From Micromonosporaceae bacterium (GTDB lineage Bacteria; Actinomycetota; Actinomycetes; Mycobacteriales; Micromonosporaceae), in assembly GCA_019689695.1 (NCBI GenBank), contig JADGHA010000066.1, positions 1 through 13,254 on the forward strand: 13,254 nt of DNA. The letters are read 5' to 3'. The translations under genes were made by a program, and so were the position numbers. Shown piece after piece: positions 6,687-13,190 of this stretch (its first letter is position 1; each line of letters begins with the position of its first letter). The notes beneath the pieces are model-generated. The model had not been told where the DNA came from, did not search any database, and was given only the letters and a program-made list of their open reading frames with translations.

Positions 6687-6692
6687 ACGCTA
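6687..6692 (-). promoter_or_regulatory. TANNNT -10 element, leaderless rocD promoter
   Basis: On the minus strand TAGCGT ends exactly 7 nt before the rocD ATG (6679), placing the transcription start at the start codon. There is no ribosome-binding site, and the -35 is not obvious (TGATCC after a 17-nt spacer). Confidence 0.55.
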
Positions 6693-6723
6693 TGCGGCAG
6701 TCACCGGCGGGATCACCGCAGGC

Positions 6724-6751
6724 GATTGCACACCGGCTGCAAATCGTTGCG
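6724..6751. promoter_or_regulatory. Candidate regulator site, TTGC/GCAA array upstream of rocD
   Basis: GATTGCA (6724-6730) and TGCAAATC (6738-6745) form an inverted repeat with a 7-nt spacer, and a further GTTGCG starts at 6746. The half-sites therefore alternate TTGC, GCAA, TTGC. It lies 45-72 bp upstream of the rocD ATG, just upstream of the presumed -35, where an activator or repressor would bind. Lrp/AsnC-type regulators often control rocD, but no regulator gene is adjacent and the assignment is inference. Confidence 0.4.
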
Positions 6752-6820
6752 TTTTCCTGCCGGTCGAGCGGTGAAATGTTGCGCGGCCCGCCGGGGCGGC
6801 GGCGACGTCAGCAGTCCTCG

Positions 6821-7351
6821 TTACAGGTCGTCCAGCCAGGGCATCTGGTCGTTCAGCCAGTCCCGCAGCCGCGCCACCTGGTCGGTGTCGGAGCTCAGCC
6901 AGGAGAGCGCGTCGGTCAGGGCCAGAATGCCGAACACCACGGATGCCAGCCCGAGCACCACGGCGAACAGCGCTTCCGAGCGACCGGCGACGTGCCGCCG
7001 GCCGGTCGCCGAGATGCCGCCCACGCCGAACAGCACGGCCAGCACACCGAGCGCCACGCCGAGGGCGGCGAGCACGCCGGTGGCCACCGCGACCGCCGCC
7101 AGCACGCCGATGATCAGGCCGAGCGTGGCCAGGCCGCTGGACCGCGGCCGTGGCCCGGTCACCAGGTGTCCGGCCCGCTCCTGATCGGCTGTGACCCGGT
7201 CGGCCTCGGTGCCTTCGGCGCTGGCCGGCCGCCGGTCGGACCGGGTGCCGCGGTCGCCGCGCCGGTCCCGTACGGGTGCCGGACCGCCCGGCGACACCGG
7301 CCGGCTGTCCTCTGCGGCAGTCGAACGGTGGGTGATCGAAGGGATCCTCAT
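6821..7351 (-). CDS. Small membrane protein, disordered N-terminus plus three TM helices
   Basis: I do not recognise a named family. The protein is 176 aa. Residues 1-70 are hydrophilic, rich in Arg, Asp, Pro and Ser, and probably disordered in the cytoplasm. Three hydrophobic helices follow at about 74-90, 93-113 and 126-147, of the Gly/Ala/Val/Leu-rich kind seen in DUF4190-like actinobacterial proteins, and a charged, Trp-containing tail ends in PWLDDL. The ATG at 7351 was chosen because AGGTGG lies 6 nt upstream. A GTG directly before it (7354) is too close to that site. It lies 141 bp upstream of rocD on the same strand, but rocD appears to have its own promoter, so they need not be an operon. 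It diverges from the HTH gene. Confidence 0.75.
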   Translation of the reverse strand: MRIPSITHRSTAAEDSRPVSPGGPAPVRDRRGDRGTRSDRRPASAEGTEADRVTADQERAGHLVTGPRPRSSGLATLGLIIGVLAAVAVATGVLAALGVALGVLAVLFGVGGISATGRRHVAGRSEALFAVVLGLASVVFGILALTDALSWLSSDTDQVARLRDWLNDQMPWLDDL

Positions 7352-7461
7352 CACGGACCACCTCTTTTCATTAACACCGGCAGATGTACCCGGAGACTGG
7401 CTCGCTCACACCTGGGCAAGATCGCCGACGCGGCGGGCGGAGCCCGGGCCGCCACCACAGC

Positions 7462-7533
7462 GCGGCTGTTTCCCGGGTCGTACGGAGACAGCTGCCTCTT
7501 CCCGGGGTTACGGCGACAGCTGCCTCTTCCCGG
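7462..7533 (+). repeat. 28/29-bp tandem repeat with hairpin potential, upstream of the HTH gene
   Basis: Units at 7470-7498 and 7499-7526, plus a partial third (7527-7533), share TTCCCGGG at the start and ACGG-GACAGCTGCCTC towards the end. An RNA read from the plus strand could pair 7462-7473 with 7484-7495 (10 Watson-Crick and 2 G-U pairs). It lies in the 233-bp divergent intergenic region, in the likely leader or promoter of the HTH-MFS pair. Confidence 0.7.
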
Positions 7534-7536
7534 CTT

Positions 7537-7553
7537 GTCAGCGTTTCGTTGAC
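7537..7553. promoter_or_regulatory. 17-bp palindromic operator candidate before the HTH-MFS unit
   Basis: GTCAGCG (7537-7543), TTT, CGTTGAC (7547-7553) is an inverted repeat with one mismatch in 7-bp arms. It overlaps TTGACG (7549-7554), a possible -35, and ends 31 bp before the HTH start codon. It could be an autoregulatory site for the HTH protein, but that is inference. Confidence 0.35.
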
Positions 7554-7584
7554 GCGCGGCGGGCACGGGCGGAGGATCACCGGC

Positions 7585-8145
7585 ATGAGCGAGACCGACT
7601 GGCGGATGGTCGCCGACGTACTCCGGTCGCCGCACCCGTCTCCGGACGAGGCTCTCGCCGCCCTGGCCAAGGTCCCTGCGCTGCGCAGCGAGGTAGACAC
7701 CGCCGAGCGGCGCCTGATCGGCCGGCTGCGCGCGCAGGGCGTCAGCTGGCAGGGGATCGCGGACGCGCTCGGGCTCCGGTCCCGGCAGGCGGCCGAGCAG
7801 CGCTGGCTGCGGCTGTCCAGTGCGGCGGGCAGGGATGCGGCCGGGGCGCGTCAGGCGAGAAGGCGTCAACGGAGTGCTGACGTGGCGGCCGGGCCGGAGG
7901 TGGTCGCACTCCGCGCCGCGGTGGCCGCCCTCCATGACCGGCTCGGCCTCCAGCCGGACCTGGCGCTGCCTCGCCGGACCCTCCAGGCAGCGCTGAATGC
8001 CAATGCTGGAGCCCTTTTCGACCTCGCCAGGCTTGCCGTGTCCGACTTGGACCACGTGCCGCGCGACGTGCTCGGCGGGCCGGCCGCGGAGGTGCTGGAC
8101 CGGGTGCGGGAGTTGACAGCGACTGCGCAATCTCCTAAACCTTGA
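7585..8145 (+). CDS. Small HTH protein, putative regulator of the linked MFS exporter
   Basis: This is a 186-aa soluble protein, start ATG 7585, with GGAGG at 7571-7575 (9 nt spacing). Residues about 41-76 (ERRLIGRLRAQGVSWQGIAD followed by ALGLRSRQAAEQRW) read as a helix-turn-helix of the 'which sites can I bind' type: a GVSWQGIADALG turn followed by a recognition helix. Arg-rich sequence follows (85-100), then helical sequence to the end. Similar proteins are common in Streptomyces and Micromonosporaceae and lack an assigned function. I do not recognise a named regulator family, and no ligand domain is evident. The stop is 3 bp before the GTG of the MFS gene, so the two are co-transcribed and probably translationally coupled, which suggests a role tied to the exporter. 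Confidence 0.75.
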   Translation: MSETDWRMVADVLRSPHPSPDEALAALAKVPALRSEVDTAERRLIGRLRAQGVSWQGIADALGLRSRQAAEQRWLRLSSAAGRDAAGARQARRRQRSADVAAGPEVVALRAAVAALHDRLGLQPDLALPRRTLQAALNANAGALFDLARLAVSDLDHVPRDVLGGPAAEVLDRVRELTATAQSPKP

Positions 8146-8148
8146 GCG

Positions 8149-9423
8149 GTGTCGACTCAAGACTTTCGCCGACTCTGGTACGCCGACGCCTTCAGCCAGC
8201 TGGGCACCCGGATCAGCGCCATCGCCATCCCGCTTCTCGCGGCGACCACCCTGCACGCCTCGACCTGGCATGTCGCCCTGCTGACCACCGCCGAGACACT
8301 CCCGTTCCTGCTGCTCGGGCTGCTGGTAGGCGCCTGGGCGGACCGGATGCGGCGCCGCCCGGTCCTGGTCGCCGCCGATCTCGGTCGGGCGGCGGCGCTC
8401 GGCTCGGTGCCGGCCGTGGCCGCCTTCGGGCCGCTGACGCTCGGCCAGCTCTACGCCGTCGCGTTCGCCACCGGCGTGCTCACCGTCTTCTTCGACGTGT
8501 CCCACCGGGCGTATCTGCCCCAGGTCGTCGGGCGCGAGCACCTGGTCAAGGCGAACAGCCGGCTGGAAGCCAACCGCACGGTCGGCTACTCCGTCGGTCC
8601 CACCGCCGGCGGGTACCTGGTGCAGTGGCTCGGCGCCCCGCTCGCCGTGCTGCTCGACGCCGTCAGCTTCCTCTGGTCGGCCGGCTGGATCGCCTCCATC
8701 CGTACGCCCGAGTCCCGACCCCGGCCGGCCGCCGCACCGGACCTGCGCCGGGAGGTTGTCGAAGGCCTGCGGTTCGTCCTCGGCGACCCCCTAGTCCGGG
8801 CGACCACGCTGTTCGCCGCGGCGGCGAACCTGCTGATCGCCATGACCAGCGCGGTCGAGGTGCTCTTCCTGCTCCGCACGGTGGGCCTACCGCCGGGCCT
8901 GATCGGCCTGCTCATGGGGGGTTGCAGCCTCGGCGCGGTGGCCGGCGCCATCGTCGCCGCGCCGGCCGGCCGGCGGCTCGGCGACCGACGCGCGCTCACC
9001 GCGTCCGCGCTCGGCATGGGTCTGTCGAGCCTGCTGGTCCCGCTGGCCGGGCCGGGACCCCGGCTCGCCCTCTTCGCTGTCGGGGCGGGTGCGACCGCAT
9101 TCTGCATCAGCGTCCACGCCGTGGTCAGCATGAGCCTGCGGCAGCGGGTGTGCCCCGATCACCTGCTCGGCCGGATGACCGCCATCGGCGGCTTCCTGGT
9201 GGCGGGCACGCTTCCGCTCGGCGGCCTGCTGGCTGGCGCCCTGGGCAGCGTGGTGGGCCTGCGGGCGACACTGTGGACCGCAGCCGCCGGGCTGTTGGCA
9301 GCGGCACTCTGCCTGGCGCTGTCCCGCGCGCTGCGGCCGCGCCTGCCGCAACCGGCCGCGGTGGGCCGGGCCGGGCGCGAAGGCCGGTGCGAGACCTCCT
9401 TTGCTAGCCGGACACCCTCCTGA
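8149..9423 (+). CDS. MFS_3-family exporter (EntS/macrolide-efflux-like)
   Basis: This is a polytopic inner-membrane permease of 424 aa. It begins with the typical short N-terminus FRRLWYADAFSQLGTRISAIAIPLLA and carries the MFS loop 2-3 motif (GAWADRMRRRPVL, about 62-74) and about 10-12 hydrophobic helices split by a central cytoplasmic loop (about 185-205, PESRPRPAAAPDLRREV). The MFS_3 branch exports siderophores, macrolides or other small molecules by proton antiport. The substrate cannot be told from sequence. The start GTG 8149 has no Shine-Dalgarno and follows the HTH stop by 3 nt, so coupled translation is likely. The charged C-terminal tail (about 395-424) is encoded partly in DNA that overlaps the end of the opposite-strand alpha-galactosidase gene by 20 bp. 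Confidence 0.9.
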   Translation: MSTQDFRRLWYADAFSQLGTRISAIAIPLLAATTLHASTWHVALLTTAETLPFLLLGLLVGAWADRMRRRPVLVAADLGRAAALGSVPAVAAFGPLTLGQLYAVAFATGVLTVFFDVSHRAYLPQVVGREHLVKANSRLEANRTVGYSVGPTAGGYLVQWLGAPLAVLLDAVSFLWSAGWIASIRTPESRPRPAAAPDLRREVVEGLRFVLGDPLVRATTLFAAAANLLIAMTSAVEVLFLLRTVGLPPGLIGLLMGGCSLGAVAGAIVAAPAGRRLGDRRALTASALGMGLSSLLVPLAGPGPRLALFAVGAGATAFCISVHAVVSMSLRQRVCPDHLLGRMTAIGGFLVAGTLPLGGLLAGALGSVVGLRATLWTAAAGLLAAALCLALSRALRPRLPQPAAVGRAGREGRCETSFASRTPS

Positions 9424-11551
9424 AATGCAGGATGGCGCTGGCGTAGTCGCCCGGCGGGAGCGTGGGGCGGACGCCCCGCGCGGCCAGCGCGACGCCCGGG
9501 TACTCCCGGCCAGAGTCCTCGTCCCGATAGGTCGCCGCCGGGTCCAGCCCGCGCAGGCGTACCGGCGGCGGCGGATGTCCGAAGTGGGCGGTCGGGCGCC
9601 AGGCGAACACCACCGTCTCCGCGCTGTCGGGGGAGAGGTACTGCACCGCGGTGAGGCCGCCCGGCGCGGTGCCGCCGGGCCAGCCGTCACCGGGGGTGAC
9701 GACCGAGGGCGACCGCAGCCAGTACTGCGTGCCGTGCTGCACCACCGGGCGGATTCTCTTGTACTGGGCGACGAGCTGCGCCGCCTCGGCCAGCTCCGCC
9801 GGGCTCCACTCGGTGAGGTTGCCCCCGATCCCGAGTACCCCGGACATCGCCACGTGGAAGCGGAACCGCAACGGCACCAGCCGGCCGTTGAGGAAGTTGG
9901 GCGAGTCGGTGACCCAGGCGGCCATGGTGCGCGCCGGGTAGATCTGGCTGTAGCCGTACTGGATCGAGATGCGGTCGACGGCGTCGGTGTTGTCCGACGG
10001 CCAGGTCTCGTCGGTGCGCCGCAGGATGCCCAGATCCACCCGGCCGCCACCGCCGCAGCAGCTCTCGATGCGCAGCCCCGGATGGTCGGCGCGAAGCCGG
10101 TCCATGATGGAGTACACGCCACGCACGTGGTCGATCCACAGCCGGTCCGGGTCATCCTCGCCGGGCCAGCCGGCCTCGGTGAACGGCCGGTTCATGTCCC
10201 ACTTGAGGAAGTCGATGTCGTGGTCGCGCAGCAGCTGGTCGAGCCAGCCGTGCGCCCAGGCCTGCACGTCTGGACGAGCGAAGTTGAGCACCAGCTGGTT
10301 GCGGATGGTGGTGCGTTCGCGGTTCGGGTAGTGCAGCACCCAGTCGGGGTGGGCGCGGTACAGGTTGCTGTCCGGGTTGACCATCTCCGGCTCCACCCAC
10401 AGGCCGAAGCTCATGCCGAGCCGCCGCACCTCCGCGATGAGCGGCCCGAGCCCGCGGGGGAAGCGGTCCGGGTTCGGCGTCCAGTCGCCGAGCCCGGCGC
10501 GGTCGTCCTTGCGCGCGCCGAACCAGCCGTCGTCCATCACGAACAGCTCGGCGCCCAGCTCGGCGGCGATGCGGGCCAGGCGGATCTGGTTCTCCTCGTT
10601 GACGTCGAACCCGGTCGCCTCCCACGAGTTGTACAGCACCGGGCGCAGCTCGTCCGGCCTCGGCAGCACGTGGCCGGCGATGTGCGCGTGCCAGGCCTGC
10701 CGCGCGCTGTCGAAGCCATCCATTGTGTACAGGCCGGCGAACGCGGGCGTGGTCAGCTGCTGGCCGGGGCGCAGCCGCCAGGTGATGGCGTCGTGCCCGA
10801 AGCCGCCGGTGATCGCGAGCCGGTTGACCTGGGCGCGGGACACCGTGATCCGCCAGCTCCCGCTCCACGCCAGCGCCACGGACCACACCTCGCCGGCGGT
10901 GTCGGTGGCCTGCCCGGCGTCCACCATCACCCACGGGTTGGCGTGGTGGCTGCTCACCCCGCGCCGGCTGGTGAACACGGTCTCGCCATGGGTGGCGGCG
11001 ACCCGGTGCAGCTGGCTCTCGCCGCACCAGTGCCCGGTCACGTGGCTGATCCGGTAGTCGTCGAGCACCGGGAGCGTCCACTGTGCTGAATCAGCGCGCA
11101 GGATGGTGAACGGTTCACCGTCGCCGGTGTGCCGCAAGGTGAGCCACCGTTCGATGACGTCGCTGTCCGGGTACACCCGGTAGTGAAGCGTGCCTTCCAG
11201 CGGGTAGTGCCGATCGATCAGGCGGATAGCCAGCTCCTCGCCGTCGATGCGGTGGTCGGCGTACGCCCACTCAATGGACCGGGTGGCGTCCGCGAAGCGC
11301 ACCTGCAGCGACGGCACGCTGAACCGGATCCGGCCGTCGACGGGGAGCTCCTCGCCGGCCAGGAGCCCTCTGGAGTCGTTGAGCTCGAGCGGTTCCTCCA
11401 GCTCCAGGCCGGCGGCCTGCGCCAGCGTCAACGGCGGACCCCAGTGCAGGTGCCGGGGGGTGCCGTCCGGGGCGAGCCGGACGGCGTACGAGGTCCGGGG
11501 GGTGCGCAACAGCCAGGTCCGGGTGGCCGCGTCAAAGCTGATCACCGACAT
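9404..11551 (-). CDS. Alpha-galactosidase, GH36
   Basis: This is a cytoplasmic glycosidase (715 aa, no signal peptide) that would release galactose from alpha-galactosides such as melibiose, raffinose or galactomannan fragments after uptake. It has the GH36 architecture: an N-terminal beta-sandwich (about 1-290), a TIM barrel starting near PVLYNSWEATGF (304-315), and a C-terminal beta domain. Key residues are DDGWFG (340-345, sugar binding), nucleophile D452 in FLKWDMNR, the ESCCGGGGRVD loop (496-506), and acid/base D520 in PSDNTDA. The spacing of the two catalytic Asp (68) is close to that of Geobacillus AgaA (70). The start ATG 11551 has TANNNT 7 nt upstream and no ribosome site. The frame is open further upstream but without a better start. 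It shares its upstream region with the divergent GH16 gene and its two LacI-type operators. Confidence 0.94.
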   Translation of the reverse strand: MSVISFDAATRTWLLRTPRTSYAVRLAPDGTPRHLHWGPPLTLAQAAGLELEEPLELNDSRGLLAGEELPVDGRIRFSVPSLQVRFADATRSIEWAYADHRIDGEELAIRLIDRHYPLEGTLHYRVYPDSDVIERWLTLRHTGDGEPFTILRADSAQWTLPVLDDYRISHVTGHWCGESQLHRVAATHGETVFTSRRGVSSHHANPWVMVDAGQATDTAGEVWSVALAWSGSWRITVSRAQVNRLAITGGFGHDAITWRLRPGQQLTTPAFAGLYTMDGFDSARQAWHAHIAGHVLPRPDELRPVLYNSWEATGFDVNEENQIRLARIAAELGAELFVMDDGWFGARKDDRAGLGDWTPNPDRFPRGLGPLIAEVRRLGMSFGLWVEPEMVNPDSNLYRAHPDWVLHYPNRERTTIRNQLVLNFARPDVQAWAHGWLDQLLRDHDIDFLKWDMNRPFTEAGWPGEDDPDRLWIDHVRGVYSIMDRLRADHPGLRIESCCGGGGRVDLGILRRTDETWPSDNTDAVDRISIQYGYSQIYPARTMAAWVTDSPNFLNGRLVPLRFRFHVAMSGVLGIGGNLTEWSPAELAEAAQLVAQYKRIRPVVQHGTQYWLRSPSVVTPGDGWPGGTAPGGLTAVQYLSPDSAETVVFAWRPTAHFGHPPPPVRLRGLDPAATYRDEDSGREYPGVALAARGVRPTLPPGDYASAILHFRRVSG

Positions 11552-11558
11552 GGCGTGG

Positions 11559-11564
11559 AGCCTA
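11559..11564 (-). promoter_or_regulatory. TANNNT -10 element, leaderless alpha-galactosidase promoter
   Basis: On the minus strand TAGGCT is followed by exactly 7 nt and then the ATG at 11551. No Shine-Dalgarno precedes the start. The -35 region is not clear. Confidence 0.5.
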
Positions 11565-11605
11565 GCCCGCACCACCGGGCGCGCCACCAGGCTTGCCGGC
11601 ACACG

Positions 11606-11634
11606 TTGACAGCCGTGTATTGATGTCGTACAAC
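11606..11634 (+). promoter_or_regulatory. Sigma70-type promoter for the GH16 gene
   Basis: A perfect TTGACA (11606-11611), a 17-nt spacer and TACAAC (11629-11634) form a good vegetative-type promoter. Transcription would start near 11641, directly in front of the first palindromic operator, leaving a leader of about 110 nt before the GH16 ATG. Confidence 0.65.
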
Positions 11635-11642
11635 TGAGCTGA

Positions 11643-11654
11643 GAGAGCGCTCTC
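11643..11654. promoter_or_regulatory. LacI-family-like operator O1 (GAGAGCGCTCTC)
   Basis: This is a perfect 12-bp palindrome centred on CG, with the GAGCGCTC core typical of actinobacterial LacI-family sugar regulators (compare the CebR/CelR consensus TGGGAGCGCTCCCA). It sits right after the predicted transcription start, an ideal place for repression. Confidence 0.7.
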
Positions 11655-11685
11655 ACATCTCCTTCGTACTCCCGGCGTACTTCGC

Positions 11686-11697
11686 GAAAGCGCTCTC
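11686..11697. promoter_or_regulatory. LacI-family-like operator O2 (GAAAGCGCTCTC)
   Basis: This second copy of the O1 palindrome has one change in the left arm. It is centred 43 bp downstream of O1, about four helical turns, so both face the same side of DNA and could support looping or cooperative binding. It lies in the GH16 5' leader. Confidence 0.6.
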
Positions 11698-11749
11698 AGC
11701 CAGGGTGCGGTGACCCTCGCCCGTCCTCGGCCCCGGAAATGAGGCATCC

Positions 11750-13171
11750 ATGAAACGGCATTCCTCCGCGTACCCCAGACCCCCGCTCGTGGCGTCCGGG
11801 CGTGGCCGCCGGCTGCTCGCGGCCGCCAGCGCGCTCGGTGTGGCGCTCGGCATGGCGACCGTGACGCTGGCCGCCCGCGCCGCGGTGCCACCCACCCCGA
11901 GCGGGTGGACGCTGACCTTCAGCGACGACTTCACCGGCCCGGCAGGCGCACTCCCGTCGGGCAGCAACTGGATCTTCGATACCGGTCACAGCTACCCGGG
12001 CGGCCCGGGCAACTGGGGTACCGGCGAGATCCAGAGCTACACCACCAACCCGGCCAACATCAGCCTGGACGGCAGCGGCAACCTGCGGATCACGCCGCTG
12101 CGGGACGGCGCGGGCAACTGGACCTCGGCCCGGATCGAGACCCAGCGGACCAACTTCAAGCCGGTCGAGGGCGGCGTGCTGCGCATCGAGGGCCGCATCC
12201 AGATGCCCAACGTGACCGGCAATGCGGCGCTCGGCTACTGGCCGGCGTTCTGGGCGCTCGGCTCGCCGTACCGCGGCAACTACCAGAACTGGCCGGCGGT
12301 GGGTGAGTTCGACATCATGGAGAACGTCAACGGCATCAACTCGGTGTGGGGCGTACTCCACTGTGGCGTGAACCCGGGCGGTCCCTGCAACGAGACGAGC
12401 GGCATCGGCGCGAGCCGCGCCTGCCCTGGGTCGAGCTGCCAGTCGGCGTTCCACACCTACCGGTTCGAGTGGGACCGCAGCGTCAACCCAGAGCAGCTGC
12501 GGTGGTATGTGGACGGCCAGCAGTACCACAGCATCAGCGAAAGCCAACTGGACGCCGGCACGTGGAACAACATGACCAGCCACAGTGGATACTTCATCCT
12601 GCTGAACGTGGCGATCGGTGGCGGCTTCCCGAACGGCGTCGCCGGGCGGGCCACGCCCACCGCGTCGACCGTCTCCGGCGTGCCGATGCTGGTGGACTAC
12701 GTTGCCGTCTGGAACCGCGGCGGCACCAGCACCCCGCCCTCGTCACCGCCGCCCGGGGGCTCGACCGTCAGCGCGTACTCCACGATCGAGGCCGAGGCGT
12801 TCAACGCGCAGTCCGGCGTACGGACGGAGAGCTGCAGCGAGGGTGGGCTGAACCTCGCGTACCTGGCCAACGGCGACTGGGCCCGGTATGACCGGGTGGA
12901 CTTCGGCGCGACCCGGCCGGTGGACTTCGTGGCGCGGGTGGCGTCCGGCGCCGCGGGCGGCGTCAGCGGCCTGGTCGAGGTGCGGCTGGACAGCCCGACC
13001 GCCACCCCGATCGGCAGCATCGCGGTGGCCAACACCGGCGGGTGGCAGTCCTGGCGTTCGATCCCCGGCAACGTCTCCGCGGTGACCGGTGTGCACACCG
13101 TGTACCTGACGTTCACCAGCGGCCAGCCGAGCGACTTCGTCAACGTCAACTGGTTCACCTTCCGCCGCTGA
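11750..13171 (+). CDS. Secreted GH16 beta-glucanase with C-terminal CBM6
   Basis: This is an extracellular endo-beta-glucanase (473 aa), probably acting on beta-1,3- or mixed-linkage glucan. A Sec signal peptide (basic 10-22, hydrophobic 22-41) ends near ARA-A (about 44). The GH16 jelly roll runs from about 50 to 323, with the active-site motif GEFDIMEN: nucleophile E186, D188 and acid/base E191. Conserved WPAFWALG (164-171) and RWYVDGQQYHSI (251-262) also fit the family. Cys205/213 and Cys225/230 could form disulfides. A Thr/Pro/Ser-rich linker (325-338) leads to a CBM6-type module (about 343-473, starting IEAEAFNAQSG), which binds glucan or other polysaccharide chains. The start ATG 11750 has GAGG 5 nt upstream. 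Galactan or agar-type GH16 activity cannot be excluded. Expression is probably controlled by the two upstream LacI-type operators, together with the divergent alpha-galactosidase. Confidence 0.93.
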   Translation: MKRHSSAYPRPPLVASGRGRRLLAAASALGVALGMATVTLAARAAVPPTPSGWTLTFSDDFTGPAGALPSGSNWIFDTGHSYPGGPGNWGTGEIQSYTTNPANISLDGSGNLRITPLRDGAGNWTSARIETQRTNFKPVEGGVLRIEGRIQMPNVTGNAALGYWPAFWALGSPYRGNYQNWPAVGEFDIMENVNGINSVWGVLHCGVNPGGPCNETSGIGASRACPGSSCQSAFHTYRFEWDRSVNPEQLRWYVDGQQYHSISESQLDAGTWNNMTSHSGYFILLNVAIGGGFPNGVAGRATPTASTVSGVPMLVDYVAVWNRGGTSTPPSSPPPGGSTVSAYSTIEAEAFNAQSGVRTESCSEGGLNLAYLANGDWARYDRVDFGATRPVDFVARVASGAAGGVSGLVEVRLDSPTATPIGSIAVANTGGWQSWRSIPGNVSAVTGVHTVYLTFTSGQPSDFVNVNWFTFRR

Positions 13172-13190
13172 CCACCCCCCACCCCCCTCC

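Noticed and set aside
7470..7533. TTCCCGG repeats considered as a short CRISPR array
   Set aside because: The units are directly adjacent with no spacers between them and no cas genes are present.
5368..7533. Common origin of the TTCCGGGAAG repeats (5368-5453) and the TTCCCGG repeats (7470-7533)
   Set aside because: They share only a 7-9 bp GC-rich core. The rest of the units does not align.
8142..9407. 421-codon plus-strand frame overlapping the MFS gene
   Set aside because: It is Arg/Pro/Gly-rich without membrane helices. The frame starting at 8149 encodes the clear transporter.
9401..11089. 562-codon plus-strand frame opposite the alpha-galactosidase
   Set aside because: GC-rich third-position bias opens this antisense frame. 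The GH36 motifs on the minus strand show which frame is real.
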